From Bacillota bacterium (GTDB taxonomy: Bacteria > Bacillota_I > Bacilli_A > RFN20 > CAG-288): a DNA stretch of 48,789 nucleotides. The stretch is from positions 1 to 48,789 of the forward strand of contig JAEWSP010000022.1 in the NCBI GenBank assembly GCA_023459795.1, read 5' to 3'. The position numbers and the translations under genes are program-made. The notes beneath the pieces are model-generated. The model had not been told where the DNA came from, made no database searches, and saw only the letters and a list, made by a program, of their open reading frames with translations. Positions 31,075 to 40,744 of this stretch are shown here, piece by piece; within the stretch, counting starts at the first letter, position 1; each line of letters opens with the position of its first letter.

Positions 31075-32514
31075 ATGGATTTCGATGTAATTATCGTCGG
31101 CGCCGGTCCGACTGGCTACATGGCTGCCTACAAACTGATCGAGGCCGACCCGAAGAAGAAGATCCTTATGATCGACAAGGGAAGAGATATCCGGGAGAGA
31201 AAATGCCCGATTTCCCTGCACCTTGTGAAGTCCTGTCCGAACAATGGAAAGTACCAGGGATGTGTTCCGGCCTGCTCGATTACTTCGGGCTTCGGCGGAG
31301 CAGGTGCTTTTTCGGACGGCAAATTCAACAAGACGACGCAGTTCGGCGGATGGCTCAAGGATTATGTCGCACCCGACAAGCTGCTGTCTCTTATCGACTA
31401 CTGCGATGAAGTGAATCTCCGCTTCGGTGCCACCAAGGAGATCACGGATCCGTATACGGATAAGGTACGGGAGATCGAACAGAAGGCAATCGGAGTCGGA
31501 CTGATGCTCCTTAGGGCAAAGGTCAGGCATCTAGGGACTGAGGAGAACGTCAAGATCCTCGGCCGGATCCGGGATTACCTCGGGGAGCAGGGAGTAGAGT
31601 TCCTGTTCAAGAAGAGCGTCCAGGATATCCTTATCGACAACGGGAAGGCAGCCGGCGTCCTTCTTTCTACCGGAGAGAAGATTACGGCCCCGGTCGTCAT
31701 CCTGGGACTCGGGAGGGAAGGCAGCGGATTCCTGGAGCAGATGCTTTCTGCCCATAAGGTATCCTTCACGAACAACCAGGTCGATATCGGCGTCCGCGTC
31801 GAGACCAGCAATGTCGTCATGCAGGAGATCAACAAGTACCTCTACGAGGGAAAGTTCATCTTCAATTCCAGCGAAGGTACGGAAGTAAGGACGTTCTGCT
31901 CCAATCCTTCCGGCCATGTCGTCATCGAGAACGATGACGGCGTCATGCTTGCCAACGGCCACTCCTACAGCGACCCGAAGCTCGGAAGCGAGAATACGAA
32001 TTTCGCGCTTCTTGTATCCCATAAGTTCTCGGAGCCTTTCAAGGATCCGAACAAGTATGCAAGGGATGTTGCTAGCCTTGCCAACCGTCTTGCCTGCGGC
32101 TCCATCATCGTACAGAGGTACGGAGACCTGAAGCGGGGAAGAAGAAGCACTCCGGAAAGAATCCGGAAGGGATTCCTCCGTCCGACGCTTCCGGAGGCTG
32201 TCCCGGGAGATCTCGGGCTCTGCCTTCCCTACAAGACGCTGCAGTCCATCAAGGATATGATCGAAGCCCTGGACCATGTGACGCCCGGCATTGCTACCGA
32301 GCATACGCTTCTCTACGGAGTCGAAGCCAAGTTCTACAGCGCAAGGCCGGACGTCGAAGAAGGCCTCGAGCTTACGGCTATCCCTGGCGTCTACTGCGGC
32401 GGGGACGGTGCCGGAATCACGCGCGGGCTTGCCCAGGCGGGTGCCTCTGGCGTCCTTATCGCCGAGAAGATCCTCGGGGAGGATACGAAAGCCCTGACGA
32501 AGCCGATCAAGTAA
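31075..32514 (+). CDS. NAD(P)/FAD-dependent oxidoreductase (COG2509 type)
   Basis: 479 aa. The FAD-binding Rossmann motif is VIIVGAGPTGYMAAYKLIE (5-23), with the second strand ending in MIDKGRDI. CSITSGFGGAGAFSDGKFN is the hallmark of the uncharacterised FAD dehydrogenase group, and the C-terminal VYCGGDGAGITRGLAQAG closes the FAD site. Cys residues at RKCPI, KSCPN and GCVPAC may be redox-active. The physiological substrate is unknown. -10 TATAAT at 31049-31054 and ribosome binding site GGGAAG. Confidence 0.88.
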   Translation: MDFDVIIVGAGPTGYMAAYKLIEADPKKKILMIDKGRDIRERKCPISLHLVKSCPNNGKYQGCVPACSITSGFGGAGAFSDGKFNKTTQFGGWLKDYVAPDKLLSLIDYCDEVNLRFGATKEITDPYTDKVREIEQKAIGVGLMLLRAKVRHLGTEENVKILGRIRDYLGEQGVEFLFKKSVQDILIDNGKAAGVLLSTGEKITAPVVILGLGREGSGFLEQMLSAHKVSFTNNQVDIGVRVETSNVVMQEINKYLYEGKFIFNSSEGTEVRTFCSNPSGHVVIENDDGVMLANGHSYSDPKLGSENTNFALLVSHKFSEPFKDPNKYARDVASLANRLACGSIIVQRYGDLKRGRRSTPERIRKGFLRPTLPEAVPGDLGLCLPYKTLQSIKDMIEALDHVTPGIATEHTLLYGVEAKFYSARPDVEEGLELTAIPGVYCGGDGAGITRGLAQAGASGVLIAEKILGEDTKALTKPIK

Positions 32515-32515
32515 C

Positions 32516-32547
32516 AAAAAGCAGGAAGCCCTCGCTTCCTGCTTTTT
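32516..32547. terminator. Bidirectional terminator between the FAD oxidoreductase gene and glf
   Basis: GCAGGAAGC (32521-32529) pairs with GCTTCCTGC (32534-32542) with A residues before and T residues after, so it serves both convergent genes. Confidence 0.92.
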
Positions 32548-32590
32548 ATGTTAAGTTGGTAAGTGTAGGATTGAAGAGAAAATAATAGAT

Positions 32591-33688
32591 CTAGTTCTTT
32601 TCTGCGCGATATAGGTCCATCGTATTCCGGATGGTGTCATCCATGTCGAAGTAGCGGTACTGGCCAAGCCTTCCGGCAAAGAGGACGTTCTTCTCCTGCT
32701 TGGCCTTTTCCCGGTAAGCGGTATAGAGGGAGCTGTTCCTTTCGTTGCTGATCGGATAGAAAGGTTCGTCTCCCTGTTCGAATTCCTTAGGGTATTCCTT
32801 GGTCACATACGTGACCTTGGAAGGCATCGGATTGAAATGCTTGTGCTCGATGATACGGGTATAAGGGACTTCCCTTTCCGTGTAGTTGATGACGGCATTT
32901 CCCTGGAAGTCCTCCATCTCCAGCCTCTGGGTTACAAAACGCAGGGTCCTGTACTGGAGGCTTCCTAGCTGATAGCCGAAATAGGAATCGATCGTTCCGG
33001 TATAGACGACCTTCCGGGCAAGCTTGGCGAGTTCTTCCCGGTGGGCAAGGAAATGGGTCGAGGTGCGGACCTCGACTCCGTCTAGCATGTTCTCGATTGC
33101 CTTCGTGTAGCCGTCTATCGGGATTCCCTGGTACTTGTCGTTGAAGTAGTTGTTGTTGTAGACGAAACGGAGAGGAAGCCTCTTGATGATGCTGGCCGGA
33201 AGATCCTTGCAGTCTCTTCCCCACTGCTTTTCCGTGTAACCCTTGATCAGAGTCATATAGACGTCTCTCCCGACCAGGGAGAGGGCCTGCTCCTCCAGGT
33301 TCTTCGGCTCCTGGATTCCGGCCTCCATGACCTGGGAAAGGACTTTGGCCCTGGCTTCTTCCGGAGTCTTGGTTCCCCATAGGGCATAGAAGGTATTCAT
33401 GTTGAAAGGCATGGAATAAAGCTTCCCTTTGTAGATTGCCTTCGGGCTGTTGATGAAGTTGTTCAGATGGCAGAAGGAAGTGAAGAAGGAATACACCTCC
33501 TCGTCCGAGGTATGGAAGATATGGGCACCGTAGAGATGCACATCGATGTTGTCGACCCTCTCCGTACGGATGTTTCCTCCGACGTTCTTCCTCTTCTCCA
33601 CGACCAGGACTTTCTTTCCGTCCCTCTTGGCAAGGGCAGCGAAAGTTGCACCGGCCAGACCGCTTCCGACAATGAGATAATCAAACAT
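32591..33688 (-). CDS. glf: UDP-galactopyranose mutase
   Basis: 365 aa, standard. A flavoenzyme converting UDP-galactopyranose to UDP-galactofuranose for surface glycans. FAD motif LIVGSGLAGATFAALAKRDG (4-23), VVEKRKNVGGNIRTERV, IHVHLYGAHIFHT-like DVHLYGAHIFHTSDEEVY, and the C-terminal LFAGRLGQYRYFDMDD all match. The start follows AAAGGAGAACCT. It stands alone here; the galactofuranosyltransferases it serves are not in the window. Confidence 0.96.
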   Translation of the reverse strand: MFDYLIVGSGLAGATFAALAKRDGKKVLVVEKRKNVGGNIRTERVDNIDVHLYGAHIFHTSDEEVYSFFTSFCHLNNFINSPKAIYKGKLYSMPFNMNTFYALWGTKTPEEARAKVLSQVMEAGIQEPKNLEEQALSLVGRDVYMTLIKGYTEKQWGRDCKDLPASIIKRLPLRFVYNNNYFNDKYQGIPIDGYTKAIENMLDGVEVRTSTHFLAHREELAKLARKVVYTGTIDSYFGYQLGSLQYRTLRFVTQRLEMEDFQGNAVINYTEREVPYTRIIEHKHFNPMPSKVTYVTKEYPKEFEQGDEPFYPISNERNSSLYTAYREKAKQEKNVLFAGRLGQYRYFDMDDTIRNTMDLYRAEKN

Positions 33689-33724
33689 AGGTTCTCCTTT
33701 GATATGGGTGTCTTTATTATAAAA

Positions 33725-33752
33725 CAAAAAGGATTCCGGTTGGGGAATCCTT
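33725..33752 (-). terminator. Terminator of the Na/Pi cotransporter gene
   Basis: AAGGATTCC (33729-33737, first two A at the 5' side) pairs with GGAATCCTT (33744-33752); on the minus strand T residues follow. Confidence 0.88.
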
Positions 33753-33757
33753 GTGGA

Positions 33758-35548
33758 TTACGGATGATAGAGCATGTCCTGGCTGGCGTCCACCTGGACT
33801 TTCTTCAGAAGCTCCGCACAGGATCTCTCGCTGATGAAGTTCATATGGTCCCCGCAGCGTTCGAGGCCGCCGACAAGGCTTATGAAGACGGTGGAGTTCA
33901 CCGGGTTGCAGGAACCGGCGGCAAGCCTCTCCACGTGCTCCTTCACCATCCTTGTCCGCTGGTTGTCAATCTGGTCTTCCAAAGCCCTGGTCTTCTTCAG
34001 CATGGCCAGGGATGGATGGTCCACGATGGACTCGCAGTTTCCGAACTGCTCGTTGAGGAACTGGGACATCTGGTCCAGTTCGGCATAGACGACCGGGGAG
34101 AAGACAAGTTCGTCGTGGACCACATGGGCAGTATAGCCCGTGATGTTGTCCGCGATTTCGGAAAGACGGACGATATCCGCGATATCCAGTTCCATCTTGG
34201 CAAGGCGGTTCGTCGTATTCTCCGAGACTCCGGCGGTATTGGAGGTGATGTTGACGATGTAGGGAGTCAGTTCCCGGCTCATGTCCATAACCTGGCTTTC
34301 CCGCTTCAGAATTCCTTCCCGGGCGTTGGTATCCTTCTCCTTGAAAGCCGCAAGGGAACGGTTCACATCGTCCATGGCAAGCTTTGCCATCTGGTGATAG
34401 AAGGTGTTGGCCTGTACGGCAGCAAGTTCCGGGGTTTCGAGGAAGCGGGGATCCAGAAGCGGGGAATGCTTGACCTTCCTGGCCTTCTGGGGAACCATCT
34501 TCTCGGCCAGCCAAACGAAAATCCTCGTGAAGGGAAGGAAGATCAGGGTGCAGAAGACGTTGAAGAAGGTATGGAACATGGCGATGACTTCGCTTTCGTT
34601 CTCGAACCACCGGGAGAAGGTCATTTCGTTGAAGCTCGGCCAGAGGTTGAGGAAAACGAAGAAGAGGAAGGATCCGAAGAGGTTGAAGAGAAGGTGGATG
34701 ACGGAAGCGCGTTTGCCGTTCGTCTGGCTGCCGATTGCCGAAATCAGGGCAGTCGAAGTCGAGCCGATGTTGGAGCCGAGGATGACGTAGAAGACTCCGT
34801 TTCCGACGCCCCCTCCGACCCGCTCTCCTCCGATGACGGCTCCGGACATTGCCAAAGCCAGGACAATGGAGGTGACAGCGGAGGAAGACTGGGCAACCAC
34901 CGTTAGGGCGACACCGATAAGAAGCAGGCAGATAGCATTCAGGAATTCATTGTCCGTAAGAGGGGAAGTAAGGACCTGCTTGATCTGGGCGTTCGAATCG
35001 AAGATCCCTGTCAGCTGGTTCGTCATCACGTAGATGCCTAGGAACAGGAGTCCCAGGCCGGCGATGAGGTCTCCGATCTGCGCGGTCTTCGGATGCTTCT
35101 TGCCCCAGAACATGCGGAGGATCACACCGGCAATTGTCGTCGAGACGATGATCTCGGTGAGCGGGAAGGAAGCAGAGGAGAGTCCGCCTAAGGCAACGAT
35201 CTGGGCCGTGATGGTGGTTCCGATGTTGGCACCCATGATGTAGCAGGTAGCCTGTTCGAGGCTCATGACTCCGGCATTGACGAAGCCGACGACCATGACG
35301 GTCGTTGCACCGCTCGACTGCATGATGGCCGTTGCGAGCGTTCCGATTCCGACACCGGCCCACTTATTGTTCGCCGTCTTCTTGAACAGCTTCTTGAGTC
35401 CGGAGGAGGCGAGCTTCTCCGTGGCTTCCTGGAGGAGGCGCATCCCGACGAGGAGCGCTCCCAGGCCTCCTAAGAAGACAAGGACGTAGATGTATATTGG
35501 CGTTACAGTCCCGGCTAGGATTAGGCTGCTTCTTCCCAATGGGTTCAT
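33758..35548 (-). CDS. Na/Pi cotransporter family protein with C-terminal PhoU-like domain
   Basis: 596 aa, typical of bacterial NptA/YjbB-like proteins. The N-terminal two thirds hold about nine membrane segments and the duplicated family motif: TAIMQSSGATTVMVVGFVNAG in the first half and VVAQSSSAVTSIVLALAMSG in the second (shown in part). Residues from about 385 on form a helical PhoU-like soluble domain. It imports phosphate, or exports it in some members, with sodium. Ribosome binding site AGGGGACC. Monocistronic. Confidence 0.9.
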   Translation of the reverse strand: MNPLGRSSLILAGTVTPIYIYVLVFLGGLGALLVGMRLLQEATEKLASSGLKKLFKKTANNKWAGVGIGTLATAIMQSSGATTVMVVGFVNAGVMSLEQATCYIMGANIGTTITAQIVALGGLSSASFPLTEIIVSTTIAGVILRMFWGKKHPKTAQIGDLIAGLGLLFLGIYVMTNQLTGIFDSNAQIKQVLTSPLTDNEFLNAICLLLIGVALTVVAQSSSAVTSIVLALAMSGAVIGGERVGGGVGNGVFYVILGSNIGSTSTALISAIGSQTNGKRASVIHLLFNLFGSFLFFVFLNLWPSFNEMTFSRWFENESEVIAMFHTFFNVFCTLIFLPFTRIFVWLAEKMVPQKARKVKHSPLLDPRFLETPELAAVQANTFYHQMAKLAMDDVNRSLAAFKEKDTNAREGILKRESQVMDMSRELTPYIVNITSNTAGVSENTTNRLAKMELDIADIVRLSEIADNITGYTAHVVHDELVFSPVVYAELDQMSQFLNEQFGNCESIVDHPSLAMLKKTRALEDQIDNQRTRMVKEHVERLAAGSCNPVNSTVFISLVGGLERCGDHMNFISERSCAELLKKVQVDASQDMLYHP

Positions 35549-35660
35549 TGTTTGGTCCCCTGTGATTCCATTCTGGTATAAGTGAAAGTTAGAATATTAT
35601 AAATAAAAACTATAATCATGGATAGTGAAAGAAAGGGAAAACCAGCCGAAAGCGGTAATC

Positions 35661-35697
35661 AAAAAAAGGAGGGGAGGCAGCTGCCTTCCCTCCCCTG
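35661..35697 (-). terminator. Terminator of the rimO-ABC-ABC-cysS operon
   Basis: A long near-palindrome centred on GGCAGCTGCC (35676-35685) with a GGGGAGG/CCTCCCC outer stem, followed on the minus strand by seven T residues (35661-35667). It starts three bases past the cysS stop. Confidence 0.9.
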
Positions 35698-35699
35698 TT

Positions 35700-37043
35700 C
35701 TAAAGGATTCCTTTTCCGATCAGCTTCTTGCGGATTTCATCGCTCTTCTGGTAGTCCTTGTTCTTCCTGGACTCCTCGTAATCCTCCAAGTCCTTGCGGT
35801 CTTCGATTGATAGTACCGGAAGAGGATAGGAAAGGCCTAGGACAGAAGAGATCTTCAGGAAAGTGGCAAGCAAGGAAGAAAGCCTTGTCCTGTCCCCGTC
35901 CTTCTGGGAAGAAAGGGAGTTCATCTCCTTCAGCTCCCTGTCCAGGACCGCGATCGCATTTCCGCAGTTCAGATCATCGGCAAGGGCCAGCATCGCTTCC
36001 CTGTAATCCTTCTGATCGATCTCCCCGGCTTTTACGCCTTCCTTCTGGAGAAGAAGGCTGGTCTTCCTAAGGGCAGTCCTGTAGCGGAGATCCTTCTGGT
36101 CGTTGACCGTAAGGTTCTCTTCCGTGTAGTTGACCGGCGCCCTATAGTAGGTGGATTCGAAGAAGAGACGGATAGCGTTGGCGCTGTGCCTTGAAAGAAC
36201 ATCCTTGGCAAGGATCGAATTGCCTAGGGATTTGCTCATCTTCACGCCGTTGGTAAGAAGGAAACCGACATGCATCCAGTAGTTGGCAAGCCTGGTCTTA
36301 TGTACGGCCATGCTCTGGGCGATCTCATTCTCATGGTGCGGGAATTTGAGGTCGAAGCCTCCGCCGTGGATATCGATCAGATCCTTGCCGAAGACGGAAT
36401 TCACCATGACGACGCATTCCGTATGCCAGCCCGGGCGACCTTTGCCTAGCGGCGTATCGAACTTGATGCCGTCATCGTCGGTGACCTTCCACAGGGCGAA
36501 ATCCAGCGGATTCCGCTTTGTGCTCTTCACGTCGATCCGGGCTCCGGCTTCCAGGGCTTCGATGTTCTCCTTGGAAAGGGATCCATAGGAAGGATCCGAG
36601 TCGATCAAGAAATACGTGTCCGTTCCGGACCTGTAGGCAGTCTTGTTGTCGAGCATCACCTTGATGAAGTCGGCCATCTTGTAGATGTAGTCGGAGGCAA
36701 GAGGGTGGGAATAGAGAGGAAGGATGTTCAGCTTAGTCAGGCATTCTTCGTAGGCATGGATGTAGAACTGGCTTAATTCCTTCTCCGTCTTCCCTTCCTT
36801 CTTGGCTTCGTTGATGATCTTGTCATCGATATCCGTATAGTTGGAGACAAGCCTTACCTTGTATCCTTCTTCCGTAAGGAAGCGGGAGAGGACATCGAAA
36901 GTGATGGTCGGACGGAAATTGCCGAGGTGGACATAGTTGTAGACGGTGGGTCCGCAGTAGTAGATATCGCAGCTGTCTTTTGCAAGCGGTACGAATTCCC
37001 GTTTCTTTCCTTCCCACGTATCATAGAGATAGATCTTATCCAT
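35700..37043 (-). CDS. cysS: Cysteinyl-tRNA synthetase
   Basis: 447 aa, slightly short but complete. HIGH-like motif HLGN in YVHLGNFRP, zinc ligands Cys in IYYCGPTVYNY, WHTEC and HHENE, and KMSKS. The C-terminal anticodon-binding domain is compact and ends RKKLIGKGIL. The start overlaps the upstream ABC gene by eight bases (the ATG lies within its last codons), an unusual coupling of a housekeeping synthetase to an exporter. Confidence 0.96.
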   Translation of the reverse strand: MDKIYLYDTWEGKKREFVPLAKDSCDIYYCGPTVYNYVHLGNFRPTITFDVLSRFLTEEGYKVRLVSNYTDIDDKIINEAKKEGKTEKELSQFYIHAYEECLTKLNILPLYSHPLASDYIYKMADFIKVMLDNKTAYRSGTDTYFLIDSDPSYGSLSKENIEALEAGARIDVKSTKRNPLDFALWKVTDDDGIKFDTPLGKGRPGWHTECVVMVNSVFGKDLIDIHGGGFDLKFPHHENEIAQSMAVHKTRLANYWMHVGFLLTNGVKMSKSLGNSILAKDVLSRHSANAIRLFFESTYYRAPVNYTEENLTVNDQKDLRYRTALRKTSLLLQKEGVKAGEIDQKDYREAMLALADDLNCGNAIAVLDRELKEMNSLSSQKDGDRTRLSSLLATFLKISSVLGLSYPLPVLSIEDRKDLEDYEESRKNKDYQKSDEIRKKLIGKGIL

Positions 37044-38898
37044 TTGCCACTTCCTCCCTGTTTTCCTTCCCGAGGTTCTGCTCCAGATTCTGCAGACGGT
37101 ATAGATTATAGTATGTTTTGTGCATCTTCAGAAGTTCCTGATGGTTTCCTTCCTCCAAAATCTTCCCTTTCCCGACGACGAAGATATGGTCGGCATCCTT
37201 GATCGTGGAAAGCCTGTGGGCGACGATAATCATAGTACCGATGGAACGCATCTTCCTGAGGGACTTCTGGATGACCTGCTCCGTCTCCGTATCGATATTG
37301 GCGGTAGCCTCGTCCAGAAGCATCAAGGAAGGATGGTAGGTAAGAGTTCTTGCAAAGGAGACAAGCTGTCTTTCTCCGGCGGAGAAGTTTCCGCCTTTCT
37401 CGACGACCTTCTCGTCGTACTGTCCGGGAAGCTTTTCGATGAAGGAGTCCGCTCCTACATATCTAGCCGAGGAGATGACCTCCTCCCTGGTGACCTTCCC
37501 GTCTCCGAGCGAGATGTTGTCTCCGATCGTCCCGGAGAAGAGGAAGACATCCTGCATCATCATGCCGATGTTCTTCCGCAAGGATTCCAGGGAATACTTG
37601 CGGATATCGACATCGTCGATGAGGATTTCTCCTTTTGTCGCATCGTAGGTCCTGGAGATCAGGGAGATGATGGTGGATTTTCCGGCTCCGGTTGCTCCCA
37701 CGAAGGCTACCGTCTTTCCGGGGTAGATGACAAAGCTCACATCCTTGAGGACGTAGTCGTCCTCCTTCTTGCTGTCTTCGTAGCGGAAATAGACATGGCG
37801 GAATTCGATCTTCCCCTTAAAGCTGTCCGGGGCAAGGGCATCCTTGGTGCTCACGATCTCCGGATCCATATCCAGGACGAAAGAACATCTGGTCGCACTG
37901 GAGAGGACGGAGGAGAAGGAGTTCAGAAGCTGGGCGATCTGCTGGATAGGCTGGAAGAACTGGGAGGCGTAGGAAAGAAGGAGGTAGAAGCTTCCTACCG
38001 TCATTATCTCCGGAGAATTGTAGATAGCCGGGATGCAGAATGCCGACAACAGGATCTGGCAGCTTACCTGGAGGAAGTACATGGAAGGATAGAAGAAAGC
38101 AAACAGGTTCTGGGAAAGAAGATGGTAATGATAGATATTGTTGTTCTTGGCGTCGAATTCATACAGCTTCTTCTCTTCCCTGTTGTAGGTCTTGATGACA
38201 CTGATGCCACCGAAGGACTCGCTGAGGAAGGAATTCATCCGGGAGATGGAATTCTTCTCCCCCATGTAGTATCTGGCTGCCTTCTTCTGGAACAGGTAGG
38301 CAAGGAGGAAGGAGACAGGAAGATAGGCGACGAAGATGAAGCCGAAGTAGGAGGTCTTGATGAAGCAGATGACGATGATGATGACTAGGGATACGGAATT
38401 GCGGATGAGGGAAGGAAGGAGATCGGAGAAGAAGGCGGAAAGGTTCTGGGTATCGTTCGTGATTCTCGTGACGAAGGATCCCGTCTTCAGGCTCTTCATC
38501 TGCTTCTGGCTCAGGGAGAGGACGTGGGAGAACATATCCTTGCGGAAATCATAGATGACATACTGGCCGATCTTACGCAAAGAAAAATCCACGAAGTAGG
38601 CACCGAATCCCAGAATAACCAGGATGGCGATTACGGAATACGTATTGAACCAGAAGGAGGAAGTCGCACTATCGATCGTGATCTTCCCTTCCTCGTAGTT
38701 GGTGATGATATCGATAATCCTGGAGACGAAGAAGGTTTCCGAGACATAGCCGAAGGTAAGGATCATATCGAAGATCAGGATGGAAATGAAGAAGGGAAGA
38801 TAGGGCTTCAGGTAACGTAAGAAACGTTTCAGGGACGAGAGGTCCTTGAGGGAATAGATCTTGCTGTTCTCCTGCTCGTTTTCGTATTCGGTTTCCAT
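37036..38898 (-). CDS. ABC exporter subunit with membrane and ATPase domains (catalytic-type Walker B)
   Basis: 620 aa: N-terminal six-segment membrane domain (about 30-330) and C-terminal ATPase. Walker A FVGATGAGKSTIISL, Walker B LMLLDEATANIDTETE with the catalytic Glu, His switch IIVAHRLSTI. The signature is non-canonical, FSAGERQLVSF in place of SGGQ. Its partner at 38900 has the opposite pattern, so the two probably form a heterodimeric multidrug or lipid exporter of BmrCD/LmrCD type. Ribosome binding site AAGGAGG inside the end of the upstream gene; the gap is one base. Confidence 0.92.
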   Translation of the reverse strand: METEYENEQENSKIYSLKDLSSLKRFLRYLKPYLPFFISILIFDMILTFGYVSETFFVSRIIDIITNYEEGKITIDSATSSFWFNTYSVIAILVILGFGAYFVDFSLRKIGQYVIYDFRKDMFSHVLSLSQKQMKSLKTGSFVTRITNDTQNLSAFFSDLLPSLIRNSVSLVIIIVICFIKTSYFGFIFVAYLPVSFLLAYLFQKKAARYYMGEKNSISRMNSFLSESFGGISVIKTYNREEKKLYEFDAKNNNIYHYHLLSQNLFAFFYPSMYFLQVSCQILLSAFCIPAIYNSPEIMTVGSFYLLLSYASQFFQPIQQIAQLLNSFSSVLSSATRCSFVLDMDPEIVSTKDALAPDSFKGKIEFRHVYFRYEDSKKEDDYVLKDVSFVIYPGKTVAFVGATGAGKSTIISLISRTYDATKGEILIDDVDIRKYSLESLRKNIGMMMQDVFLFSGTIGDNISLGDGKVTREEVISSARYVGADSFIEKLPGQYDEKVVEKGGNFSAGERQLVSFARTLTYHPSLMLLDEATANIDTETEQVIQKSLRKMRSIGTMIIVAHRLSTIKDADHIFVVGKGKILEEGNHQELLKMHKTYYNLYRLQNLEQNLGKENREEVANG

Positions 38899-38899
38899 T

Positions 38900-40735
38900 T
38901 TATCTTACCTCCTTCTCTAGCTTCTGCATTTCTGCGATGTCATGGAAGAGAGGGCAGGTCTTCAGCAGGGTCTTGCTGTCTCCTGAGCCGACGAGTCTCC
39001 CTTGGTCCAGGACCAGGATCTTGTCGGCATCCTCCAAAGCAGAGATACGCTCCGCAATGAGGAAAGTCGTCACTCCCTTATGGGAATTCCGGATGTTGGA
39101 AAGGATCTCCTTCTCCGTATCGGCATCGACGGCACTTAAGGAATCATCCAGGATCAGGATCTTCGGATCCTTGTAGATGGCACGGGCAATCGAAAGCCTC
39201 TGCCTCTGGCCTCCGGAAACGGTGCTGCCTTTTTCCCCAAGGACGGTAGAGTACTGCAGCGGGAACTCCTCGATATCCTTGTCGATGTCGGCAAAGCTTG
39301 CCGCTCTCTTCACCTTCTCTTCGTCGATCTTAACTCCCGGCAGTTCGCTGAAACCGATGGTTTCCGTAATGGTTCCGGAGAATAGATAGGAAGTCTGGGC
39401 GACGAATCCGATCTGTTCCCTCAGGCTGCTCTTCGTATAGCCGTTGATATCGATTCCGTCGAAAAGGATCTTTCCTTCCGGGATCGGGTAGAGCTTGGAA
39501 AGCAGAGTCACCAAAGTGGATTTTCCGGATCCCGTCCTACCCATGATCCCGATGATCTCACCGGGCTTGGCACGGAAGGAGATATCCTTGAGAATCTCCT
39601 TTTCGGTGCCGGGATAGGTAAAAGAAAGGTTGCGGACTTCCACTCCTCCCTGAAGAGGAGAATGGGCAGAAGCAGAAGGAAGGTCCGGATTGTCTTCCCG
39701 GCTATCCAGAATCGTCGAGATACGCTGATAAGCTGCCTTGGCGTTGCTCATCTCGCTGATGAGGATACCGCCTGCAATCATCGGCCAGATCAGCATATCC
39801 TGGTAGGAAGCAAACATCGTGAAGTCCCCGACGTCCTTGATGTTCCCGAGGAATGCCGGATTGGTATGGATCAGGGAATAGCCGCCGAAGATGAGGAAGA
39901 AGGCATAGAGGATGGAAATGATGATGTTGATTCCTCCGTCTAGGAGGGAGGAGAAGTTCATCAAAGAGATGTTCTTGGCCTTGGCAATCCTTGCCAGCTC
40001 GGCAAACTGATTCTCCCTTTCCTTTTCCTTGCGGAAGGATTTGACGACGCTGTAGCCCTGGAGGTTCTCTTCCGTGAAGTCGCTCAGGTGCTCGAAGGCA
40101 TCATCCGCATTCTTGCTTCTCTTCGTCTGCCCTTTGCCGACCAGCCCTCCGAAGAGGAAGAAGACAATCAGAGGGATGGCGCAGATCAAGGCCAGATTGA
40201 CGGAAAGACGGAACATCAGGACAAGCGCAATCGAACCGAGGACCAAAAAGTCGGTAAGAAAGATAAATCCTTCTCCGAAAAGCTGTTTTATGGCCTGGAG
40301 GTCCTGAGTGAAATAGGATAGGAGTCCGCCGATCTTCTTGTTGCTGAAATAGCTTAAGCTCATCGTCTGGATATGGGCATACATCTCCTTGCGCATATCC
40401 CGTTCGATCTTGCCGGCAAGACGGGCAGAGAAAAGACGCCAGATGATTCTTCCGCCGACGATGACAACGGCGGCAACCACCATCGTTATCATGACGGCCT
40501 GGAAACTCCGGGCATAGAACGGAATGGCTTCTTGGGTGCCGTCGGGATAGTGGAGGACGGGGATAGAGGATTCCAGGAAAGACTTGGCATCGTACTGAAC
40601 GCATTTGATCGTATAGCCTGTCAGCTGCGGGAACAGGAACTGGGTGACGTCGAGAAGGATATCCGTTAACAGGATTCCCAGGAACAGGTACCAGTACCGG
40701 CCGTAGTATTTGTTTATGTGCTTACCGAAAATCAT
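38900..40735 (-). CDS. ABC exporter subunit with membrane and ATPase domains (degenerate Walker B)
   Basis: 611 aa, same layout as its partner. Walker A IMGRTGSGKSTLVTL, canonical signature VSGGQRQRLSIARA, but Walker B ends ILILDDSLSAVD, with Asp in place of the catalytic Glu, and the switch region is LIAERISAL without the usual His. This is the degenerate half of an asymmetric exporter pair. Residues 45-75 form a loop between the first two membrane segments (HYPDGTQEA), probably outside. It starts nine bases after the rimO stop with an AAAGGAGAAG site. Confidence 0.92.
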   Translation of the reverse strand: MIFGKHINKYYGRYWYLFLGILLTDILLDVTQFLFPQLTGYTIKCVQYDAKSFLESSIPVLHYPDGTQEAIPFYARSFQAVMITMVVAAVVIVGGRIIWRLFSARLAGKIERDMRKEMYAHIQTMSLSYFSNKKIGGLLSYFTQDLQAIKQLFGEGFIFLTDFLVLGSIALVLMFRLSVNLALICAIPLIVFFLFGGLVGKGQTKRSKNADDAFEHLSDFTEENLQGYSVVKSFRKEKERENQFAELARIAKAKNISLMNFSSLLDGGINIIISILYAFFLIFGGYSLIHTNPAFLGNIKDVGDFTMFASYQDMLIWPMIAGGILISEMSNAKAAYQRISTILDSREDNPDLPSASAHSPLQGGVEVRNLSFTYPGTEKEILKDISFRAKPGEIIGIMGRTGSGKSTLVTLLSKLYPIPEGKILFDGIDINGYTKSSLREQIGFVAQTSYLFSGTITETIGFSELPGVKIDEEKVKRAASFADIDKDIEEFPLQYSTVLGEKGSTVSGGQRQRLSIARAIYKDPKILILDDSLSAVDADTEKEILSNIRNSHKGVTTFLIAERISALEDADKILVLDQGRLVGSGDSKTLLKTCPLFHDIAEMQKLEKEVR

Positions 40736-40744
40736 ACTTCTCCT

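Noticed and set aside
37120..38388. 422-codon plus-strand frame
   Set aside because: Antisense shadow of an ABC exporter gene whose own motifs are clear.
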